Shown piece after piece: positions 52,355-60,831 of a stretch of DNA of 64,000 bases; positions within the stretch are counted from its first letter, which is position 1, and each line of letters starts with the position of its first letter. The stretch covers positions 1-64,000 of the forward strand of contig NZ_JAKVME010000002.1 of assembly GCF_022483985.1 (NCBI RefSeq), in the 5' to 3' direction. Made by a program: the position numbers and the translations under genes. Below the pieces are notes generated by a model. It ran no database searches and was not told the DNA's origin. It saw only the letters and a list, made by a program, of their open reading frames with translations. Source of the DNA: Acetobacter sp. (GTDB lineage Bacteria > Pseudomonadota > Alphaproteobacteria > Acetobacterales > Acetobacteraceae).

Positions 52355-54331
52355 CTATTCCTGTCCGCCAAAATGGTAGCGGATCCCACCGTTGATGACC
52401 CGTCCGTCCAGCGGCGCCCAGGCTTCGACCGTCCAGGCACCATCGGGCTCCCGGCGGGACAACAGGAGCGGATCGTAATGTGTCTGGCGGACATTCAGCA
52501 GGTTCTCCGCGTTCACGAACAGGGTGACCCGGCCCAGGATCAGTTCCCCCATGGCACCGATCAGAACATAGGGATGGCCACGTGTGCGATAGGGATTGTC
52601 CTCAAGGAGTTGCGTGCCTGTGTAATAGGCCTCAAGACCGATCTTCCCGCGATCTTCCTTCTCCCACATCGCCGTGAGACCGCTGGTATGACGCGGCGTC
52701 AGGGGCACCATCCTGCGCCCGATTCCCGAAGGTGACGGTTCGGTCGCGTTGACATAGACATAATTGCCCGTGACCGAGAATCCCTCCCATCGATAACGCA
52801 GCAGCAATTCCGCGCCGCGTGTGCGGGTCTGGCCCGCCACGTTGACCAGTCTGGCCCGGTCTGCGCCGTCGTCGTCCAGCCGGACGGCATTCCTGATGTT
52901 CGAGCCGAACAGGGTAATGTCCCCCTCGAACCCTCCGGCTTTGTAACCGGCCTCGACGGAAGCCGTGTTGGCCGTTTCCGCCTTCAGTCTTGCCAGCGGT
53001 TCGAGGCGGGAAAGTCCGACTTCCTCGATTTCCTCGACAAAGGGTGTCGGCGCGTAAAAGCCACGGGCGACGGTACCCCTGAAGGTCCAGTGTCCGGGAC
53101 GATAGAGCAGCGACAGGCGTGGGCTGACCCGCGAACCGTAACGATTATGATCGTCCCATCTGAGACTGCCGGCAAGCGTCAGGTTTCTGGTGATATCCTG
53201 CTCCACCTGCCCGAAAAGTGCCGGCACGGTGTAGCTGTAGTTGAAGTTCTGGAATTCGTGAGAACGGAACAGATCCGCCTGAAACGCCGCCCCGGCAAGC
53301 CATGATGTATGGCCGGTCCGGGCGGTGAAAGTGCCTTCGGTAAAGTAGCTTTGTCGCTGGTCGTGCTCGACGGTCTGGCCGAAGCGATAATCGCTATCCT
53401 GCGTCATTCCTGATGCACGCAGATGGATGGCACCTAATCCAAGTGGAATCTCCGCGACCATGCCGCCATCGATACGCCTGCTATCGAGTGTCTCCGCAAA
53501 TGCCTGACCGTCCGGCGCGTCATGTCCCGGCATCGTGCCGCCCTTGCGCTGTTCGGTCATAGCGCCGAGCGTCATCAGCAGCGAGGCACCGCCCGATCCA
53601 GACCAGAAGAGGCGTGGTCGGACATTCCACCGGTCATAGCCCGGCATGTCGGCCCAGCCGTCATGATTAAGGTCCTGTCGTGCCTGCCGGTCATAGCCAG
53701 CGATGATGGAACCGCTCCAGTTCCACTTGAGTGGCGTGGCCGCATAGATGGCGGCGTCCTGGCCATTGCGGCTGGTGCCGTTGACGATCATGTCGGCTTC
53801 CGGCTTTGAGCCCGGCCGTTTTGCGACGAGATTGATCACACCACCCAGCGCGGACGGGCCATACAGGGCTGACGCGGCACCCTTGATGATTTCAACCTGT
53901 CCGAGATCAAGCGGCGGGATCTGAAGCAGGCCGATACCGGGCATCTGGCCGCCGTAAAGCGGCAGGCCATCGGAGAGAAGCTGGGTGTAGCGTCCCTTCA
54001 GGCCCTGGATGCGGATATTCGCAGCACCCAGGGTGGGGGAGGTAATCTGCGTTCTGATGCCCGGCGTCTCGCTGACCATCATGGCGATATTGCCCGGGGT
54101 CATCATCAGTTTCTCTTCGATTTCCTCCCGATCCAGCACCTCAACCTTGATAGGTTCCTTTTCCGCGCTGCGCCCGGAACGGGTGGCGTGGACGACAATC
54201 TCCTCGCTTTTCTCGTTGTCACCTTTTCCAGGTTCACCTGCTTCGTCCGCTCTTGACGGCTTTGTCGATAGCGTCAGTAGGGCAATAATGGCCCACAGCA
54301 CCCGACAGTGAAAATGAGCGTTTCGTGCCAA
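52355..54331 (-). CDS. TonB-dependent outer-membrane receptor
   Basis: A 658-aa receptor with a signal peptide (HCRVLWAIIALLTLSTKPSR), a TonB-box-like region (EEIVVHATRSGR), a plug domain (NIRIQGLKGRYTQLLSDGLP, then VEIIKGAASALYGPSALGGV) and a 22-strand barrel ending NGGIRYHFGGQE. It imports a metal complex or similar ligand with energy from TonB. The co-oriented MerR gene and the 19-bp-spacer promoter indicate metal-responsive expression. This pair is cargo between rlxS and traG of module B. Confidence 0.92.
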   Translation of the reverse strand: MARNAHFHCRVLWAIIALLTLSTKPSRADEAGEPGKGDNEKSEEIVVHATRSGRSAEKEPIKVEVLDREEIEEKLMMTPGNIAMMVSETPGIRTQITSPTLGAANIRIQGLKGRYTQLLSDGLPLYGGQMPGIGLLQIPPLDLGQVEIIKGAASALYGPSALGGVINLVAKRPGSKPEADMIVNGTSRNGQDAAIYAATPLKWNWSGSIIAGYDRQARQDLNHDGWADMPGYDRWNVRPRLFWSGSGGASLLMTLGAMTEQRKGGTMPGHDAPDGQAFAETLDSRRIDGGMVAEIPLGLGAIHLRASGMTQDSDYRFGQTVEHDQRQSYFTEGTFTARTGHTSWLAGAAFQADLFRSHEFQNFNYSYTVPALFGQVEQDITRNLTLAGSLRWDDHNRYGSRVSPRLSLLYRPGHWTFRGTVARGFYAPTPFVEEIEEVGLSRLEPLARLKAETANTASVEAGYKAGGFEGDITLFGSNIRNAVRLDDDGADRARLVNVAGQTRTRGAELLLRYRWEGFSVTGNYVYVNATEPSPSGIGRRMVPLTPRHTSGLTAMWEKEDRGKIGLEAYYTGTQLLEDNPYRTRGHPYVLIGAMGELILGRVTLFVNAENLLNVRQTHYDPLLLSRREPDGAWTVEAWAPLDGRVINGGIRYHFGGQE

Positions 54332-54377
54332 CCAGCTACTCCGGGACGAGACAGAGGGGGATCCCCGTATCGTAGAG

Positions 54378-54408
54378 GTTTTAAGGGTTGTAGCTGCTAC
54401 AGGGTCAA
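54378..54408 (-). promoter_or_regulatory. MerR-type promoter of the TonB receptor gene
   Basis: On the minus strand TTGACC (54408-54403) and TAAAAC (54383-54378) are separated by 19 bases instead of 17, with the dyad TGTAGCAGCTACA in the spacer. An overlong spacer holding a dyad is the established architecture of MerR-activated promoters. It fits control by the MerR protein encoded at 51920. Confidence 0.8.
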
Positions 54409-54463
54409 GCGGGCGGGTTATTCCAGGTATTGACCTCTGAGTGGTTACAATTTTCCACGATGG

Positions 54464-54895
54464 CTACTCCCGTGGGGTCTGCCGCAGGCTTCGATCTTTC
54501 TGATGCGCGATGATCCCTCGTTTGACCGCCGCGAATATGTCTACCGGCAGGAAGCCCCAGGCAAAACAGTCGGGTTGATTGCGTGAAACGGGCCGCAGAT
54601 CATAGCCCGGCCACACGAAGCGGTTGAGTTCGGCGGTTATGATCCAGGACGGTTCGTCATCCAGCCCAAGGCGTCGTTTGACGTTTGCCGGGAGTGCCAC
54701 TGCATGTGGGTCGTCCGGTTGGGAATGGGTGATCGGCACGACATAAACCTGGCAGTCGCCGTCAGTATCGGCGGCAGCAACCACGATGGCACAGGGCCGG
54801 GCTTTCCGGCCTTCCTCGGCACCGGCGCGATGCTGGTCATGCCAGAGATAGGAATACGAGATGACCAGGCCAGGCGTCGGCTCGGGAATGGGCAC
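54464..54895 (-). CDS. PemK/MazF-like toxin candidate
   Basis: A 143-aa protein: PTPGLVISYSYLWHDQHRAG, then KARPCAIVVAAADTDGDCQV, VVPITHSQPDDPHAV and WIITAELNRFVWPGYDLRPV. RPCAIVV and VVPITHS recall the SH3-like core of PemK/MazF toxins. It lies 9 bases after a Phd-type antitoxin gene, in the same direction. The family assignment is by pattern, and the activity is unproven. Confidence 0.68.
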   Translation of the reverse strand: MPIPEPTPGLVISYSYLWHDQHRAGAEEGRKARPCAIVVAAADTDGDCQVYVVPITHSQPDDPHAVALPANVKRRLGLDDEPSWIITAELNRFVWPGYDLRPVSRNQPDCFAWGFLPVDIFAAVKRGIIAHQKDRSLRQTPRE

Positions 54896-54904
54896 GATGC
54901 GCGC

Positions 54905-55156
54905 TTACTGACCGACAGTGTAGCGGTGTTCCTCGGGGATCTCCGCAGCTTCGATCAGGGCAATCTCATGATCGTTGAGATCGGTCGCGGCGATGGCTTC
55001 GCGCTGGGCCTGTTTCAATGCGTGAAAGGTCTGGGCCGAGACGATATAAACCGTCTCCCGACCATACTTCGTGACTTTCACCGGTTCGGTGAGCGCACGG
55101 TCATGATAGGCGCCGAAATTCTTCTGCACGTCGGATGAGGTCACGGTCGTGGACAT
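54905..55156 (-). CDS. Phd/YefM-type antitoxin
   Basis: An 83-aa protein, MSTTVTSSDVQKNFGAYHDR then ALTEPVKVTKYGRETVYIVS, the Phd/YefM DNA-binding fold. The C-terminus (EIPEEHRYTVGQ) should be flexible and bind the toxin encoded downstream. A GGAAG-type site precedes the ATG. The pair is inserted between the TonB cargo and traG and may stabilise the element. Confidence 0.82.
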   Translation of the reverse strand: MSTTVTSSDVQKNFGAYHDRALTEPVKVTKYGRETVYIVSAQTFHALKQAQREAIAATDLNDHEIALIEAAEIPEEHRYTVGQ

Positions 55157-55344
55157 GGAAGCACCCTTCCTTTTTATCTATCTTCCGTAAGATACGGATT
55201 TCTGGTCGGGCGTGCAAGACCGGATTCCGCAACGCGCAAGTATTTCTTCGCTCCAGCCCGCTCTGGTACGATGGGTGCCGGATCATGCTTGCACGCGGGA
55301 AAACCCCGGTTCTTCGCTGTCTCCCATGACAAGGGGAGGGATCG

Positions 55345-57342
55345 ATGGACCAGCCGGGAACACGTATCCAGTGGGGGCAGGCGCTCATGGTCCTGTCCAT
55401 GATCGTGCTGTCCTGGTGGACGGCGACACAATGGACGGCCTGGGAACTGGCGTTCCAGCCAGAACTTGGCCGCCCGTGGTTCACCATCCTGCACCGCTGG
55501 CCGGTCTATGCCCCGCCGCTGTTCTTCTGGTGGTGGTACGAGTTCGACGCTTACGCCCCGGCGGTCTTCGCGCGCGGCGCCTGGATCGCGGGTTCGGGCG
55601 GGGTGCTGGCTTTTGCAGCGGCCGTAGCGCTGTCCGTCCACCGCGCCCGCGAGGCGAAGCGCGCCGCGACCTATGGGTCCGCTCGCTGGGCCGAGGATGC
55701 GGAAATCCGCGCGGCGGGGCTGCTGGGCGAGGACGGCGTCGTGCTGGGCAAATACCGCCGCTCCTATCTCCGGCATGACGGTCCCGAACACGTCCTGACC
55801 TTCGCACCGACACGCACCGGCAAGGGCGTGGGCATGGTGATCCCCACACTCCTGACCTGGCCGGGGTCGGCCATCATACATGACATCAAGGGCGAGAACT
55901 GGCAGATCACCGCCGGTTTCCGGAATCGCTTCGGGCGGGTGCTGCTGTTCGATCCCACCAACCCGGCCTCCTCGGCCTACAACCCGCTGCTGGAGGTCCG
56001 GCGCGGGGCGTCGGAGGTTCGCGATGTCCAGAACATCGCCGATATCCTGGTCGATCCCGAGGGGTCGCTGGAACGGCGCAACCACTGGGAGAAGACATCC
56101 CATGCCCTGCTGGTCGGGGCGATCCTGCATGTGCTCTACGCCGAGGACGACAAGACGCTCGCCGGGGTGGCGAAATTCCTCTCCGATCCGAAGCGGTCGA
56201 TCGAGGCGACCCTGTCGGCCATGATGCGGACATCGCATCTCGGGAAGGCAGGGCCGCATCCCGTCGTGGCGTCGGCGGCGCGGGAACTGCTGAACAAGTC
56301 GGACAACGAGCGCTCCGGCGTGCTGTCCACCGCCATGTCGTTTCTCGGTCTCTACCGCGATCCGGTGGTGGCCACCGTGACCAGCCGCTGCGAATGGCGG
56401 ATCGGTGATCTGCTGGAGGGCGATCAGCCTGTCTCCCTGTATTTCGTCATCCCGCCGTCGGATATCAGCCGCACCAAGCCGCTGATTCGCCTGATCCTCA
56501 ACCAGATCGGGCGGCGGCTGACGGAGGATCTGTCTGGTCGGGAGGGGCGGCGTCGCCTGCTTTTGATGCTGGATGAATTTCCTGCCCTTGGCCGGCTGGA
56601 TTTCTTCGAGAGCGCGCTGGCCTTCATGGCGGGCTACGGGATCAAGGCGTTCCTGATCGCGCAATCCCTCAATCAGATCGATAAAGCCTATGGCCAGAAC
56701 AACAGTATCCTGGACAATTGCCATGTCCGGGTCAGTTTCGCGACCAATGACGAGCGCACCGCGAAGCGCGTGTCCGACGGGCTGGGCGTGGCGACCGAGA
56801 TCCGGTCGCAGAAGAACTATGCCGGGCACCGGCTGTCGCCCTGGCTCGGGCATCTCATGGTCTCCCGTCAGGAAAGCGCGCGGCCCCTGATGACAGTGGG
56901 GGAGGTCATGCAGATCCCGGCACGGGAGGAAGTCGTCATGGTGGCGGGCTGCCCACCGATCCGCGCACGGAAAGCGCGGTATTTCCGGGACCGCCGTTTT
57001 GTCGAACGTGTCCTACCGCCGCCCGATCCGGCACAATTGCCACGGCCTGTCCGGCCTGATGACTGGAGTGGTCGCGCGCTTCCCGCCACCCTGTCACCGG
57101 AGAAAACGTCGGCGGCGGAGCCCGACAAGCCCGACGATGCCGATAGTGATGAATCCCTCGGCACAGGGCGGAAATGGTCGCGCGAGCATGACCCGGCGGA
57201 AACCGGCAAGCACAGGGCGCGCACCGCACCCGATCTGTTTGGTGAGGAACCGCCACCGGATCCGGAAGCACGGGACCGTGCCGACCTGACGCGGATCGCC
57301 CGGCAGGCCGGGCTCGACCGTGGCAACGATCTGGGTCTGTGA
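55345..57342 (+). CDS. traG: TraG/VirD4 coupling protein
   Basis: A 665-aa coupling ATPase parallel to the one at 17989. N-terminal membrane spans are LMVLSMIVLSWWTATQWTAW and WIAGSGGVLAFAAAVALSVH. Walker A is in FAPTRTGKGVGMVIPTLLTW (about 153), and Walker B in LLLMLDEFPALGRLDFFESA (about 406). The C-terminal tail is acidic and variable. The core from Walker A on is highly similar between the modules, which could allow either coupling protein to serve both relaxases. Confidence 0.95.
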   Translation: MDQPGTRIQWGQALMVLSMIVLSWWTATQWTAWELAFQPELGRPWFTILHRWPVYAPPLFFWWWYEFDAYAPAVFARGAWIAGSGGVLAFAAAVALSVHRAREAKRAATYGSARWAEDAEIRAAGLLGEDGVVLGKYRRSYLRHDGPEHVLTFAPTRTGKGVGMVIPTLLTWPGSAIIHDIKGENWQITAGFRNRFGRVLLFDPTNPASSAYNPLLEVRRGASEVRDVQNIADILVDPEGSLERRNHWEKTSHALLVGAILHVLYAEDDKTLAGVAKFLSDPKRSIEATLSAMMRTSHLGKAGPHPVVASAARELLNKSDNERSGVLSTAMSFLGLYRDPVVATVTSRCEWRIGDLLEGDQPVSLYFVIPPSDISRTKPLIRLILNQIGRRLTEDLSGREGRRRLLLMLDEFPALGRLDFFESALAFMAGYGIKAFLIAQSLNQIDKAYGQNNSILDNCHVRVSFATNDERTAKRVSDGLGVATEIRSQKNYAGHRLSPWLGHLMVSRQESARPLMTVGEVMQIPAREEVVMVAGCPPIRARKARYFRDRRFVERVLPPPDPAQLPRPVRPDDWSGRALPATLSPEKTSAAEPDKPDDADSDESLGTGRKWSREHDPAETGKHRARTAPDLFGEEPPPDPEARDRADLTRIARQAGLDRGNDLGL

Positions 57343-57551
57343 GGGCGTGATGAGGACATCCCCAAAGAAGGCGCGGCTGTCGGTCTATCTGGAACCGAAG
57401 CTGCTGGACGCCCTGACCGCTCATGCGGCGCGGCGCGATCTGTCCCTCTCCCTGGTGGCGGAAGCGGCCATCGCATCCTTCCTGTCGCCCGATGCTGACG
57501 AGCGACGGGAAGTGAATTGCCCCGGGTTTTGTGGAGACGTTTTTATCTGAA

Positions 57552-58442
57552 CTACGCAGCTAATGCATGTGATTTCTGTTGTGCATAAAAGCGTGCCTCA
57601 GCTTCTGCTGGGGGGATGTTTCCAATGGAGGACAGGATCCGTCGATTGTTGAACCAGTCGACCCATTTAAGTGTTGCCAGTTCAACCGCTTCCCTGTTTT
57701 TCCATGGCCCCTGCCGATAGATGAGTTCGGTTTTGTAAAGCCCGTTAATGGTCTCCGCCAGGGCGTTATCATAGGAATCTCCGACACTGCCGACAGAGGC
57801 GACCAGTCCGGCTTCAGCCAGTCTTTGCGTGTAGCGAATGGACACATATTGACAGCCGCGGTCGGAATGGTGGGTCACTTTTCCCTCAGGCCGCCTCTGG
57901 CACAGAGCCTGCTCGAGAGCATCCAGTACGAAGTCGGTATGGGCAGTGGACGAGACGCGCCAGCCCACAATAACCCGTGCGAATACATCAATGATGAAGG
58001 CCACATAAACAAAGCCCTGCCATGTGGAAACGTAAGTAAAATCCGAAACCCAGAGCCTGTTGGGGGCTGGGGCATGAAACTGGCGCTGCACCAGATCCCG
58101 TGGACAGGGCCGTGCCGGATCGGGCCGTGTGGTTCTGATCCCCTTGCCACGAATGACGCCTTTCAGTCCCATCCGGCGCATCAGCCGCTCTACCGTGCAG
58201 CGGGCGACATCCAGACCTTCACGTCTGAGCTGATGCCAGACTTTGCGCGCTCCATAGACACAGAAATTATCGGTCCAGACCCTGCGGATTTCATGATACA
58301 GTTCTTTGTCTTTCTGGCTGCGCACACAGGGATTTTTCTGTCTCGCCCGATAAGCATAATAGACAGATGGTGCAATCGACAGAACCCTGCAGATTGACCC
58401 GACACCATATGTCTGCCGATGCTCCTCAATGAAGCGTGTCAT
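57552..58442 (-). CDS. IS3-family transposase OrfB (copy 3)
   Basis: A 296-aa DDE transposase identical in sequence to the products at 9945 and 25663. All catalytic motifs are intact. Confidence 0.93.
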   Translation of the reverse strand: MTRFIEEHRQTYGVGSICRVLSIAPSVYYAYRARQKNPCVRSQKDKELYHEIRRVWTDNFCVYGARKVWHQLRREGLDVARCTVERLMRRMGLKGVIRGKGIRTTRPDPARPCPRDLVQRQFHAPAPNRLWVSDFTYVSTWQGFVYVAFIIDVFARVIVGWRVSSTAHTDFVLDALEQALCQRRPEGKVTHHSDRGCQYVSIRYTQRLAEAGLVASVGSVGDSYDNALAETINGLYKTELIYRQGPWKNREAVELATLKWVDWFNNRRILSSIGNIPPAEAEARFYAQQKSHALAA

Positions 58443-58762
58443 GGCCTGAACCGGCGGTCGAGTTCCGCCTGGGCAAAATATGCCGACGCCTTGCGCAGGA
58501 TTTCATTGGCCTGCCGCAGTTCGCGGTTCTCTCGCTCCAGTTGCCTGATCTTCTCTCGATCTGGCAGTTCACTCACCGCAGGCGCATTGGCACGTTCATG
58601 CAGACGGGTCCATTTTGACAGCGTGTCAGGATGAATATCCAGCTTTGGCGCTATCATCATCACCGCGGACCAGCGTGATGGATGGTTCTTCTCTTCCTCC
58701 AGAACCATGCGGGCTGCACGCTCGCGAAATTCAGGCGGAAAACGCTTCGATTTGTTGCTCAT
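58439..58762 (-). CDS. IS3-family OrfA (copy 3)
   Basis: A 107-aa HTH/coiled-coil protein identical to the products at 10832 and 25343. It overlaps orfB by 4 bp in the -1 frame. Confidence 0.93.
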   Translation of the reverse strand: MSNKSKRFPPEFRERAARMVLEEEKNHPSRWSAVMMIAPKLDIHPDTLSKWTRLHERANAPAVSELPDREKIRQLERENRELRQANEILRKASAYFAQAELDRRFRP

Positions 58763-59236
58763 GAATTCTTCTTACCTTACGGGTCGTTCTGTCTCCACAA
58801 AACCCGGGGCAATTCAAAGCGGCGATGAGCCGCAGGCTGGATCGCCTTGACCGACAGGTCGCCCGCATGGAGCGCGATCTCGGGATCAGCCTTGAGACGC
58901 TGGCGCTGTTCATCCGCTACTGGATGACGGTCAGCCCGCCCTTGCCGGAACCAGCGGCAGCCGCAGCGCGGGCGCAGGGCGCGGAACGGTATGAGGCGTT
59001 CGTGGCGGCCCTTGGCCGACGACTCAGCCGGGGGCCATTCTTCCGGCAGGAGATCCCGGAGGATGTGCCTCCCACATCGGAATCATGATGTCCGCGATCC
59101 GCAAGTAAAAACCGCATCCGCTACGATCCTGCACGATCGCAGGAAAATGCTGTTGAAAACGGGAGAAAACAGCACTCTCTAATGATCCCCGTCGTCGTCC
59201 GGGCAGGCCGGACGGTCCGTAAAGACGGGGATTCCC

Positions 59237-60214
59237 ATGGTGGTTATGCCGATCGAAAACGGCGCCCGGTTGCGCGGTATCTCCATGCTGCGCACGGCGA
59301 TGGGGCCGGCGATCGTCACATATCTGGCCGACCCGGCTGTGGTCGAGGTCATGCTCAACCCAGACGGGCGGCTGTGGATCGACCGGCTGTCGCACGGACT
59401 GTCCGACACGGGCGACAGGATTACGCCCGCCGATGCCGAGCGCATCGTGCGGCTGGTCGCACACCATGTCGGGGCGGAGGTGCATGAAGCGGCACCGCGC
59501 GTATCGGCCGAACTGCCGACCAGCGAGCGCTTCGAAGGGCTGTTGCCACCCGTGGTGACGGCCCCGAGTTTTGCGATCCGCAAGCCTGCCGTGTCGGTCT
59601 TCACCCTCGACGATTATGTCGCCGCCGGGATCACGAGTGCGGGTCACGCCCGTTTTCTACGTGAAGCGGTTGCGGCCCGCAAGAACATCCTGGTCACAGG
59701 CGGGACCAGCACGGGCAAGACCACTCTGGTCAATGCCTTGCTGGCCGAGATCGCGAAGACCGACGACCGGGTCGTGCTGATCGAGGATACGCGCGAATTG
59801 CAATGCGCGGCGCCGAATTTGGTATCGCTCCGTACGCGCGACGGCATCGTGACCCTCTCCGAACTGGTGCGGTCCGCGCTGCGCCTGCGGCCTGACCGTA
59901 TTCCCATCGGCGAGGTGCGGGGCCCCGAGGCGCTGGACCTGCTCAAGGCGTGGGGCACCGGCCATCCCGGCGGGATCGGCACGCTGCATGCCGGCACCGC
60001 CATCGGTGCCCTGCATCGCATGGAGCAACTGATCCAGGAAGCGGTGGTGACAGTGCCACGCGCCATGATTGCGGAAACCGTCGACGTGATCGCGGTCCTG
60101 TCCGGACGGGGCACGGCCCGTCGGTTGTCCGAACTCGCCACGGTGGACGGGCTCGATCCCGCCACAGGCGCCTATCGCATTCATCCAGCTCATACCGATG
60201 GAGATTTCCAATGA
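59237..60214 (+). CDS. trbB: TrbB, type IV secretion ATPase
   Basis: A 325-aa VirB11-type ATPase. Walker A is in [20 protein letters not shown] (about 154-173), the Asp box in [13 protein letters not shown], and the His box in [20 protein letters not shown]. The start could be ATG 59237 or 59246. It overlaps trbC by 4 bp. Very similar to the gene at 31495, it opens the only apparently intact trb operon of the window. Confidence 0.94.
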   Translation: MVVMPIENGARLRGISMLRTAMGPAIVTYLADPAVVEVMLNPDGRLWIDRLSHGLSDTGDRITPADAERIVRLVAHHVGAEVHEAAPRVSAELPTSERFEGLLPPVVTAPSFAIRKPAVSVFTLDDYVAAGITSAGHARFLREAVAARKNILVTGGTSTGKTTLVNALLAEIAKTDDRVVLIEDTRELQCAAPNLVSLRTRDGIVTLSELVRSALRLRPDRIPIGEVRGPEALDLLKAWGTGHPGGIGTLHAGTAIGALHRMEQLIQEAVVTVPRAMIAETVDVIAVLSGRGTARRLSELATVDGLDPATGAYRIHPAHTDGDFQ

Positions 60215-60543
60215 ACCTGACGCTGTTGCGCATGCGTCGGCACGCGCCTGTCCTTTCCGCCATGCTGCTGCTTTCGGTCGCATGGTGCTCCTCGGCCCTG
60301 GCGTCCGGGTCCGATATGCCGTGGGAGGAACCGCTCAACCAGATTCTGGAATCCGTGCAGGGACCGGTGGCGCGCATCGTGTCGGTGATCATCATCACCG
60401 TGACCGGCTTGACCCTGGCCTTCGGGGAAACATCCGGCGGCTTCCGTCGCCTGATCCAGATCGTTTTCGGCCTGTCCATCGCTTTTGCGGCGTCCAGCTT
60501 CTTCCTGTCGTTCTTCTCCTTCTCCGGGGGAGCACTGATCTGA
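60211..60543 (+). CDS. trbC: TrbC pilin precursor
   Basis: A 110-aa VirB2-type pilin: signal sequence (LSAMLLLSVAWCSSALASGS), then the mature region with two hydrophobic segments (VSVIIITVTGLTLAFGETSG and IVFGLSIAFAASSFFLSFFS). It is nearly identical to the mature protein at 32460, but the signal sequences differ. It would need a TraF peptidase for cyclisation or processing, and none is intact in the window. Confidence 0.93.
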   Translation: MNLTLLRMRRHAPVLSAMLLLSVAWCSSALASGSDMPWEEPLNQILESVQGPVARIVSVIIITVTGLTLAFGETSGGFRRLIQIVFGLSIAFAASSFFLSFFSFSGGALI

Positions 60544-60818
60544 TGGCGGGATATGACGATGATGCGGTGCCGGGCTTTCATGTCCCGGTGCATCGCTCCC
60601 TGACCGATCCGATCCTGCTGGGTGGGGCGCCAAGGACTCTGGCGATCGCCAACGGCACGCTGGGCGCTGCCATCTCGCTGGGTCTGCGGCTCTGGCTGAT
60701 CGGGGCGGTGTTCTGGATCGTTGGCCACAGCCTCGCGGTCTGGGGGGCGAAGCGCGACCCAATGTTTGTCGAGGTGGGGCGGCGGCATCTCCGCTACCCC
60801 GCCTGGCTGCGGGCGTAG
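60543..60818 (+). CDS. trbD: TrbD, VirB3-like inner-membrane protein
   Basis: A 91-aa protein: VPGFHVPVHRSLTDPILLGG, then LRLWLIGAVFWIVGHSLAVW as a membrane segment and FVEVGRRHLRYPAWLRA at the end. Its start overlaps the trbC stop (TGATG). It anchors TrbE to the membrane. Confidence 0.93.
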   Translation: MAGYDDDAVPGFHVPVHRSLTDPILLGGAPRTLAIANGTLGAAISLGLRLWLIGAVFWIVGHSLAVWGAKRDPMFVEVGRRHLRYPAWLRA

Positions 60819-60831
60819 GGAGGGCAGGGCG

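Larger units (their letters stand above)
57513..58816 (-). mobile_element. IS3-family insertion sequence, copy 3 (1,304 bp)
   Basis: This is the same element as copies 1 and 2. It is flanked by a perfect 3-bp AAG duplication (57510-57512 and 58817-58819), giving its insertion size and ends directly. It interrupts the copG-type gene and lies between traG and trbB, so it may also be polar on, or supply a promoter to, the trb operon. Confidence 0.95.
57350..59088 (+). pseudogene. copG-type gene split by an IS
   Basis: The first part (57350-57512) encodes the ribbon-helix-helix RLSVYLEPKLLDALTAHAAR, then SLVAEAAIASFLSPDADERR. The second part (58820-59088) continues AAMSRRLDRLDRQVARMERD, then RYWMTVSPPLPEPAAAAARA, to PPTSES. 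Removing the IS and one AAG duplicate restores an intact frame, so the insertion is simple and recent. The counterpart at 19968 is whole. Loss could affect trb regulation in module B. Confidence 0.9.
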
